This document shows, in pieces, positions 21,498 through 27,543 of a DNA stretch of 27,543 bases (within the stretch, counting starts at the first letter, position 1; every line of letters starts with the position of its first letter). Made by a program: the position numbers and the translations under genes. The notes below the pieces were generated by a model. The model worked only from the letters and a program-made list of their open reading frames with translations. It was not told the DNA's origin and did no database searches. The DNA comes from Pelobacter sp. UBA5610 (GTDB taxonomy: Bacteria > Desulfobacterota > Desulfuromonadia > Desulfuromonadales > Syntrophotaleaceae), in NCBI GenBank assembly GCA_002424645.1, contig DIKU01000109.1:2250-29792 (forward strand), written 5' to 3'.

Positions 21498-23099
21498 ATG
21501 TCCAAGAGCATCAAGTTACGGGGAGGGGTTGTTCTGTGTTGCCTCGCCCTGTCTTTGTTGGCTTTAATGCCGACCCTGTTTCCCAATAGTACTCCCAGCT
21601 GGCTGAAGAAGAGTTTTGATCCTCTGCATCTTGGCCTCGACCTTCAGGGCGGTATGCATCTGGTGTTGGGTGTCGAGGTTGACAAAGCGGTGGAAAATCG
21701 CATCGACAGTCTTGTCGATCAGGTCGAAACCGATCTCAAGGAAAAGGATATTATTTTCAAGCGAGTCTCCCGCATCGGCAATGACCGGCTGGTGGTTGTG
21801 GTTTACGATGATGAGGCAGGTAAGCAGGTTGATGCTCTGATGGGCGAGGGTGCTTACAGCAGCCTTGAGCCTTTGACGCTCGAAACCAGCGGCGGTTATA
21901 TTGAAAAGTATTTCCGCTTTTCGGATAGTTCGGTTGCTTCCATCAAGGATAATGCCGTCAAGCAAGCGCTTGAGACCTTGCGTAACCGAATCGACCAGTT
22001 CGGTGTCAGCGAAACCGTTCTGCAGCGGCAGGGCAGCGATCGTATTTTGATTCAGTTGCCCGGGATAAAAGATCCCAAACGTGCTGTCGATCTGCTTGGC
22101 AAGACGGCTTTGCTTGAGTTTAAAATGGTAGCGGAAAACGTCGATCTGCAGGCTGCCGCCAAAGGGGTGTTGCCCCCGGGAACCAGCCTCTTGTCAGAAC
22201 GTCAGGTCGATGGTCGCACCGGCGTTGTAACGCAGAATCCGCTTGTGGTTTACGATAAGACCGTCCTGACAGGTGATCTGGTATCCGATGCCCAGGTACG
22301 CATCGATCCCCGTTTCAACGAACCGTATGTGTCCATCGATTTCAATGCGGTCGGCGCCAAACGTTTTGATCAGATCACCGCTTCGAATATTGGCAAACGC
22401 ATGGCCATCGTGCTCGACGACACCGTTTACTCCGCGCCGGTTATTCGTGAGCGGATTTCCGGCGGCAGCGCCCAGATTTCCGGATCCTTTGACGAGCAGG
22501 AAGCCATGGACCTGGCCATTGTGCTGCGGGCCGGCTCTTTGCCGGCGCCGGTTACGATTCTCGAAAATAGAACCGTAGGACCGTCCCTCGGTAAGGATTC
22601 CATCCATCGCGGCATCCTGTCGGTAGTTATCGGCGGTATTGCGTTGGTTCTGGTCATGGGGCTTTATTACAATCTGGCCGGTATCGTCGCCAACCTGGCC
22701 CTGGTGCTTAACCTGCTTTTCATTATGGCTATGTTGAGCTTGTTCAAGGCCAGTCTGACCCTTCCGGGTATCGGTGGCATCGTTCTGACCCTCGGGATGG
22801 CGGTTGATGCCAACGTGCTTATTTATGAACGTATTCGCGAGGAATTGCGTCTTGGCAAATCCGCGCGTAACGCCCTTGAAGCCGGGTACAGCAAGGCCTT
22901 CTTGACCATCATGGATGCGAATATCACTACTTTGATCGCTGCCCTGGTTCTCTTCCAGTTCGGTACCGGACCTGTAAAGGGGTTCGCGGTAACTCTGAGT
23001 ATCGGGATCGTGGCCTCGCTGTTTACGGCCATTTTCGTATCGCGTGTTGTTTTTGATTTTTTCCTGGAACGGTACCAGGTCAAGCGGTTGAGCATCTAA
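21498..23099 (+). CDS. secD: protein translocase subunit SecD
   Basis: This RND-superfamily membrane protein uses the proton motive force to help complete Sec-dependent export. At 533 residues it has one N-terminal helix (about 8-27), the periplasmic P1 domain starting LGLDLQGGMHLVLGVE, and RNRIDQFGVSETVLQRQG. SIDFNAVGAKRFDQIT and SGSFDEQEAMDLAIVLRAG lie before five further helices at the C-terminus. These include MAVDANVLIYERIREELRLG with the conserved aspartate of helix 4. AGGAG ends 12 bases before the ATG, a long spacing. The secF ribosome site (GGGGGG) lies just beyond the secD stop; the genes are 10 bases apart. Confidence 0.97.
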   Translation: MSKSIKLRGGVVLCCLALSLLALMPTLFPNSTPSWLKKSFDPLHLGLDLQGGMHLVLGVEVDKAVENRIDSLVDQVETDLKEKDIIFKRVSRIGNDRLVVVVYDDEAGKQVDALMGEGAYSSLEPLTLETSGGYIEKYFRFSDSSVASIKDNAVKQALETLRNRIDQFGVSETVLQRQGSDRILIQLPGIKDPKRAVDLLGKTALLEFKMVAENVDLQAAAKGVLPPGTSLLSERQVDGRTGVVTQNPLVVYDKTVLTGDLVSDAQVRIDPRFNEPYVSIDFNAVGAKRFDQITASNIGKRMAIVLDDTVYSAPVIRERISGGSAQISGSFDEQEAMDLAIVLRAGSLPAPVTILENRTVGPSLGKDSIHRGILSVVIGGIALVLVMGLYYNLAGIVANLALVLNLLFIMAMLSLFKASLTLPGIGGIVLTLGMAVDANVLIYERIREELRLGKSARNALEAGYSKAFLTIMDANITTLIAALVLFQFGTGPVKGFAVTLSIGIVASLFTAIFVSRVVFDFFLERYQVKRLSI

Positions 23100-23109
23100 G
23101 GGGGGCGGC

Positions 23110-24036
23110 ATGGAGATCATCAAGCATGATATCAATATTAATTTTGTTGGTCGGCGTAAACTGGCGCTGATCTTCTCTTTGTTGCTGATTGTGGCCGGTA
23201 TGGTTTCCCTGGTTGCAAAAGGTGGTCCTGAGTACGGCATCGATTTTTCCGGTGGCACGCTTATTCAGGTTAAATTCGCTCAGGCCACTAACGCCAAGGA
23301 TATCAAGAAGGCTCTTCAGGATATGGCTCTTAAAGGTCTTGTGGTTCAGAAGTTCGAGGAGGAATCCCATGAATTTCTGCTGCGTGTCCAGGAGGCCAGT
23401 TCAGAGCTGGAGGGATTGGGGCAGCAAATCGGTACGCATCTGCAGAAATCTTACGGCGAAGGTGCCGTTGAAATCCGGCGCGTGGAAATGGTTGGCCCCC
23501 AGGTTGGTAAAGACCTGCGTAAAAAGGGGCTCATGGCCATCGTTTTCGCCATGATTGGTGTGCTTATCTATATCACCATTCGTTTTGAATTCCGGTATGC
23601 CGTTGGTGCTATAGTGGCTCTGATACACGATGTACTTATTACGCTTGGAGCCTTTTCCTTGTTTAATAAAGAAATCGATTTGCCTATCATTGCTGCCTTT
23701 CTTGCTATTGTCGGTTACTCTCTGAACGATACGATCATCGTGTATGATCGTATCCGGGAAAATTCAGGCACGAAAAACAAGGAAGAGTTCCCAATAATCA
23801 TCAACTCCAGTATCAATGAAACGCTGTCACGGACCATCTTGACATCCGGAACGACCCTGCTGGTGGTTCTTGCTTTGTTCCTGTTCGGTGGCGGTGTCAT
23901 TCACAATTTTGCTTTCGCTTTGCTGGTTGGGATTGGTGTGGGTACTTATAGTTCGGTTTTCGTAGCCAGTCCTGTTCTCTTGTTGTGGGACGATATAAAA
24001 AAGCGGCGTCATGCCGTAGCGGAAAAAGCTTCCTGA
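23110..24036 (+). CDS. secF: protein translocase subunit SecF
   Basis: The partner of SecD in the accessory translocon complex, with 308 residues and six predicted membrane helices. YGIDFSGGTLIQVKFA begins the small periplasmic domain, and FAMIGVLIYITIRFEFRYAVGAIVALIHDVLI and YSLNDTIIVYDRIREN are the diagnostic membrane segments. The C-terminus is basic (DIKKRRHAV). It follows secD by 10 bases and is closed by a G+C-rich hairpin. Confidence 0.97.
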   Translation: MEIIKHDININFVGRRKLALIFSLLLIVAGMVSLVAKGGPEYGIDFSGGTLIQVKFAQATNAKDIKKALQDMALKGLVVQKFEEESHEFLLRVQEASSELEGLGQQIGTHLQKSYGEGAVEIRRVEMVGPQVGKDLRKKGLMAIVFAMIGVLIYITIRFEFRYAVGAIVALIHDVLITLGAFSLFNKEIDLPIIAAFLAIVGYSLNDTIIVYDRIRENSGTKNKEEFPIIINSSINETLSRTILTSGTTLLVVLALFLFGGGVIHNFAFALLVGIGVGTYSSVFVASPVLLLWDDIKKRRHAVAEKAS

Positions 24037-24065
24037 TACCTATTTTTTGCCCTTCATGTTTCAAG

Positions 24066-24100
24066 CGGGCCGGGGGGAATCCCTCCGGCCCGTTCCCATT
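24066..24100 (+). terminator. terminator-like hairpin after secF
   Basis: CGGGCCGGGGGG (24066-24077) pairs with CCCTCCGGCCCG (24081-24092), 12 pairs with one wobble around a 3-base loop. It is followed by ttcccatttt, so the stem is very stable but the U-run is imperfect. It lies 30 bases after the secF stop. Confidence 0.65.
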
Positions 24101-24129
24101 TTGCCTTTAATAAAGCTTACCGAGGGATT

Positions 24130-25854
24130 ATGAACGCCGCCTCCGATAAACTCTGGATAGAGCGACCTGTCAGTGAATCGCTCGATGGCGACGCCTTGCA
24201 GCGCTCTCTTGAAATTTCACGGCTCGCAGCCGAGGCGCTTGTCAGGCGCGACCTTGTTTCTCTTGATGAGGTTCGCAACTTTTTGCAGGCAAAACTGTCG
24301 AGCATGCCAGATCCCTATCTTATGGCGGATATGAGCAAGGCTGTAGAGCGTCTCGCGCTGGCCGTCTGCAACGGGGAGATGATTTCCGTGCATGGCGATT
24401 ATGATGTCGACGGCGTCACGGGTACGGCGTTGTTGGTGGAAACGCTGCGATCCTTTGGTGCACGGGTGGATTATTCCATTCCTTTGCGACTTCGGGATGG
24501 CTATGGGGTTTCAAGCCTGGCGCTTGAGTCCTGTGCAGCCGCCGGATCAGCACTGGTGATTACCGTCGACTGTGGGATATCGGCTCATGCCCAGGCGAAA
24601 CGGGCCAGCGAGTTGGGGCTGGATATGATTATTACCGATCATCACCAACCGCCGGAAATTCTCCCCGAGGCTTTGGCGATTCTTAATCCTGCTCGCACCG
24701 ATTGCCCATTTCCATTTAAAAGCCTCGCCGGGGTCGGGGTGGTTTTTATGTTGCTGGTTGCGTTACGAAAACATTTGCGTGAACTGGGTTATCGCAATAA
24801 CCAGCCTGAACCGGATTTGCGTTATGGGCTTGATCTTGTCGCACTTGGTACCATCGCCGATATCGTTCCTCTTAAGGGACTCAATCGCGCTCTGACCAAA
24901 GCCGGACTCGATCTTTTATCGCATTCCGGACGCCCCGGGTTGCAGGCCCTTAAAAAGGTGGCAGGGGTTGATAAGGTAAACTGCGGAACGGTCGGTTTCA
25001 GGTTGGCTCCGCGCATCAATGCGGCCGGTCGATTGGAGGATGCCGCTATCGGTGTCGAATTGTTGCTCGAGGCGTCCTTGGCAGGGGCAATGCCGGCTGC
25101 CGAGTTATTGGATCAGGTCAATGGAGATCGTCAGGCTATTGAACAACAGACCCTTGAGCAAGCCGATGAACGCTGGCAACAACAATCCGATGGCGCTACC
25201 CACAGCATCGTCCTCGCCGATGACCGTTGGCATCCCGGAGTTATCGGCATAGTCGCCAGTCGATTGGTGGAGAAATACCACCGGCCGACGATTCTTATCG
25301 CCACGGCCAATGGAGCTGGCAAAGGTTCGGGGAGGTCGATCAAGGGTTTGCACCTATACCGTGCTTTGCAGGGGTGTCATACTTTTTTAAATGGGTTCGG
25401 CGGCCACGAGTATGCGGCCGGACTTACCATCGATGCTGGCAAGGTTGCCGATTTTGCCCGTTACTTTGAAAGCATTGCCCGGCAGCAACTTCAGCCGGAG
25501 GACTTGCTTCCCCGTCAGTATTACGATGGAGAGGTTTTCCTTGAAGATCTTGATCTTGATGCTGTTGACGAGTTGGCCCGATTGGCTCCGTTCGGTCCAG
25601 GAAACCCGCAGCCGGTTTATCTGGCGCGGGGTATCCTTGCCCAGGGGATCCAGCTGGTTGGCGCAAGTCACTTGCGGTTTCTGGCCTGTCAGGGGGCATA
25701 CGGTCTGCCTTGTATCGCTTTCGGCATGGGTGTCCTGCATGATCGCCTGTCCGGGCCTCACGACATTCTTTTTACCCCTCAACGTAATGAGTGGCGTGGG
25801 CAGTCGTCCTTGCAGTTGCAGGTGCGGGATATCCGTCCTTCCCGTCTTACGTGA
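24130..25854 (+). CDS. recJ: single-stranded-DNA-specific exonuclease RecJ
   Basis: This 5'-to-3' single-strand exonuclease acts in RecF-pathway recombination and repair. The 574 residues are typical. DHH-family metal motifs are intact: HGDYDVDGVTG (Asp90, Asp92, Asp94), VDCGIS (Asp147), TDHHQPP (Asp170, His171, His172) and VALGTIADIVPL. The C-terminal DHHA1/OB portion includes GVIGIVASRLVEKYHRPTI and GFGGHEYAAGLTI. Its ribosome site (GAGGGAT) is modest. It follows secF by 93 bases across a hairpin; the secDF-recJ order is conserved in several deltaproteobacterial relatives as I recall. Confidence 0.96.
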   Translation: MNAASDKLWIERPVSESLDGDALQRSLEISRLAAEALVRRDLVSLDEVRNFLQAKLSSMPDPYLMADMSKAVERLALAVCNGEMISVHGDYDVDGVTGTALLVETLRSFGARVDYSIPLRLRDGYGVSSLALESCAAAGSALVITVDCGISAHAQAKRASELGLDMIITDHHQPPEILPEALAILNPARTDCPFPFKSLAGVGVVFMLLVALRKHLRELGYRNNQPEPDLRYGLDLVALGTIADIVPLKGLNRALTKAGLDLLSHSGRPGLQALKKVAGVDKVNCGTVGFRLAPRINAAGRLEDAAIGVELLLEASLAGAMPAAELLDQVNGDRQAIEQQTLEQADERWQQQSDGATHSIVLADDRWHPGVIGIVASRLVEKYHRPTILIATANGAGKGSGRSIKGLHLYRALQGCHTFLNGFGGHEYAAGLTIDAGKVADFARYFESIARQQLQPEDLLPRQYYDGEVFLEDLDLDAVDELARLAPFGPGNPQPVYLARGILAQGIQLVGASHLRFLACQGAYGLPCIAFGMGVLHDRLSGPHDILFTPQRNEWRGQSSLQLQVRDIRPSRLT

Positions 25855-25961
25855 CCTCGTGTTCAGATCTTCGGTCTAACTCTTCAGTCATTCGGATTTT
25901 TTTCTGCGGTACGTTATTCTGTAAAGGGTCGGCAATCTTTTACAGAAACGGAGGTGGTGTT

Positions 25962-26513
25962 ATGACTCTTGCTTACTCGCAGGATATGCCCCTTGGCAGC
26001 AAAATGCCGTCATTTCGTCTCAAGGATCCCGAAGGCCGTGGTTTTGACAGCGATGAACTGGTAGGGCGTAAAGGTCTATTGGTCGTGTTTACCTGCAATC
26101 ATTGTCCTTATGCCGGAGCTCAGTGGCCCAGGCTGGTGGGTCTGGCTGCCGAATTTCTGCCAAGGGGTATTCCTACCGTTGCCATCAATAGCAATATTCA
26201 CCCTGGCTATCCGGAAGATGCCCCGGAGCGGATGAAGCAAAAGATTATCGAACTTCATCTGGAATTTCCCTACCTTGTCGACGATACGCAACAGGTGGCA
26301 CGCGATTTTTCTGCCCAATGCACGCCGGATCCTTACTTGTTTGACCGGGATGGCTGTCTGGTGTATCACGGTCGAATCGACGACAATTGGAAGTGTGAAC
26401 GGGATGTGACACGGCAGGATTTAAGGGCTGCTATGGAGGCGCTTGTGCATGGCGTGCCGCCGCTGGCGGTCCAGTCGCCATCCATGGGGTGTTCCATTAA
26501 ATGGCGCCGGTAA
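25962..26513 (+). CDS. thioredoxin-fold peroxiredoxin-like protein
   Basis: A 183-residue cytoplasmic protein of the AhpC/TSA-thioredoxin superfamily, closest in pattern to the PRX-like1 group. VVFTCNHCPYAGAQWPRL carries a CxxC-type pair (Cys45, Cys48). NSNIHPGYPEDAPERM, FPYLVDDTQQVARDFSAQCTPDPYLFD and HGRIDDNWK are group landmarks, and the C-terminus holds GCSIKWRR (Cys177). No signal peptide is visible. A thiol redox or peroxide role is inferred from the family; the substrate is unknown. GGAGGT (25950-25955) lies 6 bases before the ATG. A longer open frame to 25791 overlaps recJ and is rejected. It appears monocistronic, ending at a bidirectional terminator. Confidence 0.88.
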   Translation: MTLAYSQDMPLGSKMPSFRLKDPEGRGFDSDELVGRKGLLVVFTCNHCPYAGAQWPRLVGLAAEFLPRGIPTVAINSNIHPGYPEDAPERMKQKIIELHLEFPYLVDDTQQVARDFSAQCTPDPYLFDRDGCLVYHGRIDDNWKCERDVTRQDLRAAMEALVHGVPPLAVQSPSMGCSIKWRR

Positions 26514-26604
26514 GGGATGTTGACGCGGTTGAAGCGATACCATTGTCGGCTGCACCTCGCAAAGCATTTAAAGGCAGAAACGCACCGTTTACCCGCTTGA
26601 TAAA

Positions 26605-26636
26605 AAAAGCCCGAAGGACTCATCCTTCGGGCTTTT
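26605..26636. terminator. bidirectional intrinsic terminator between convergent genes
   Basis: AAAAGCCCGAAGGA (26605-26618) and its exact complement (26623-26636) form a 14-pair stem with a CTCA loop. Four T residues end the + strand side, and seven A residues at the left give a T-run of seven on the - strand. It lies between the peroxiredoxin-like gene and the convergent aminotransferase gene. Confidence 0.93.
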
Positions 26637-26655
26637 GAGGTTGTATGGCTCTGAA

Positions 26656-27543
26656 TCAGATCAGGCCGGCATCGCGGGCGATCTTTTCCCAGGCGGGCAG
26701 GCTTGCCCGGATGGTTTCCATGGGCACGCAATAGGCGATGCGGAAATATCCCGGCGCGCCGAAACCCTGGCCGGGAACCACAAGTACGCGATGCTCCTGT
26801 GTCAGGCGGGCAAACGCTACATCGTCCTCGAGGGGGGATTCGGGGAACAAATAGAAGCCCCCCTGAGGTTTCACCATCCGGAACCCAAGAGAGGTGAGGT
26901 GGTTGTAGAGCACGTCCCGTTTGGCCTGATAGTCGCCTATGTCGACGCTTTCTTCCTGCAACCCGGAGATCAACCGTTGCATGAGGGCTGGAGCGTTGAC
27001 GAATCCCAGAACGCGGTTGCAGAAGATAGCTCCCTCCATGAATTTGTCCACATCGTCCATGGCCGGATTGGCGGCAAGGTAACCGATGCGTTCACCGGGC
27101 AGCGCGAGATCTTTGGAATGGGATGTAACGATAATGGCGTTACGTACATAAGAAAAGATACAGGGTACCGTGGCCTGGTCGTAGGTCAGGCGCGCATAGG
27201 GTTCGTCCGACAATACGAACAGCGTGCGGTTCAGTTCTTTTTCCTTGCGTTCAAGCATGTCGCCCAGGGACTTAAGGTCTTCCGGCGGATAGATGACCCC
27301 GGTGGGGTTGTTGGGCGAATTGATAATAATGGCCCGGGTTTTGGGACCGATGGCGGCTTCTATGGCATCGATATCGAGTTGAAAACTGTCGGCGCGGGTA
27401 TGGACGGTTTTGGTCGTGCCGCCATGATTGTCGACGTAAAAAATATATTCGACGAAATAGGGGGCAAGAATGAGAACTTCGTCACCGGGATCGAGAATCG
27501 TCTTGAGTGTAACATTGAGTGCCCCGCCGGCACCGCAAGTCAT
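26656..27543 (-). CDS. class I/II pyridoxal-phosphate aminotransferase (5' partial)
   Basis: The C-terminal 295 residues are visible; the gene enters from the right edge on the - strand, so the Met at the edge is internal and about 95-100 residues are missing. VMTCGAGGALNVTLKTIL matches the fold-type I pattern. NSPNNPTGVIYP, SDEPYARL (PLP-contact Asp113) and SHSKDLALPGERIGYLA (PLP lysine, visible residue 144) follow. The arginine in GYFRIAYCVP near the C-terminus would bind the substrate carboxylate. The pattern fits the aspartate/aromatic aminotransferase subgroup Igamma, but substrate specificity cannot be told from the sequence. It is convergent with the upstream gene and shares its terminator. 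Confidence 0.9.
   Translation of the reverse strand: MTCGAGGALNVTLKTILDPGDEVLILAPYFVEYIFYVDNHGGTTKTVHTRADSFQLDIDAIEAAIGPKTRAIIINSPNNPTGVIYPPEDLKSLGDMLERKEKELNRTLFVLSDEPYARLTYDQATVPCIFSYVRNAIIVTSHSKDLALPGERIGYLAANPAMDDVDKFMEGAIFCNRVLGFVNAPALMQRLISGLQEESVDIGDYQAKRDVLYNHLTSLGFRMVKPQGGFYLFPESPLEDDVAFARLTQEHRVLVVPGQGFGAPGYFRIAYCVPMETIRASLPAWEKIARDAGLI

Noticed and set aside
22194..23258. Open frame of 354 codons on the - strand over secD and secF
   Set aside because: It is fully antisense to two well-defined membrane protein genes and has low-complexity hydrophilic sequence without motifs.
1..27543. tRNA genes, rRNA genes, CRISPR arrays, insertion sequences, prophage or integron features
   Set aside because: I looked for repeated units, terminal inverted repeats, transposase or integrase motifs and tRNA-like arms and saw none that hold up; nearly all sequence is ordinary housekeeping coding DNA.

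Overview
The window looks like a chromosomal core-gene region of an anaerobic Desulfuromonadales-type bacterium (Geobacter/Pelobacter/Syntrophotalea relatives). This rests on the gene order ilvD-ilvB-ilvN-psd-leuA-leuC-leuD-leuB-asd-ecfT-truA-rplM-rpsI-argC, on a leucine T-box leader in what is otherwise a Gram-negative gene set, and on a queA-tgt-yajC-secD-secF-recJ block. The species assignment is inference. I see no mobile elements, CRISPR arrays, rRNA or tRNA genes. All genes lie on the + strand except the last, a partial aminotransferase.

Layout. 1-1072: the 3' part of tsaB (tRNA t6A synthesis) and a small YdcH-like protein with its own promoter. 1324-5302: ilvD, ilvB and ilvN (branched-chain amino acid synthesis). 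5413-6057: short-form phosphatidylserine decarboxylase. 6058-6756: a 700-base non-coding stretch holding a sigma70-type promoter, a T-box riboswitch with a CUC (Leu) specifier and UGGU acceptor-binding bulge, its terminator, and a further leader segment. 6757-11530: leuA, leuC, leuD and leuB, interrupted by terminator-like hairpins after leuA and leuD, with leuB behind its own promoter. 11603-12622: asd. 12689-14190: an orphan EcfT-like membrane protein overlapping truA. 14304-15153: ribosomal proteins L13 and S9. 15256-16293: argC. 16328-18190: a YgiQ-family radical SAM protein. 18362-18550: a 62-aa DUF2065 membrane protein with a good promoter. 18749-20930: queA and tgt (queuosine). 21017-24036: yajC, secD and secF (protein export). 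24130-25854: recJ. 25962-26513: a thioredoxin-fold peroxiredoxin-like protein. 26656-27543 (-): a class I/II aminotransferase, cut by the window edge.

How the genes work together. IlvBN make acetolactate and IlvD makes the 2-keto acids; LeuA, LeuCD and LeuB take 2-ketoisovalerate to 2-ketoisocaproate. The ketol-acid reductoisomerase step (IlvC) is not encoded here. The leu genes seem to be under split control: leuA reads leucyl-tRNA charging through the T-box, leuCD lie behind a probable partial terminator, and leuB/asd start from a separate promoter preceded by a palindromic site. QueA and Tgt carry out successive steps of tRNA queuosine formation, and YajC/SecD/SecF form the accessory complex of the Sec translocon.

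I found no convincing previously undescribed multi-gene system. The points most worth a second look are regulatory: the T-box in a Gram-negative context, the palindromic element before the leuB promoter, the repeated placement of strong hairpins about 20 nt before a start codon, the orphan EcfT, and the absence of ilvC and pssA from a cluster where I would expect them.
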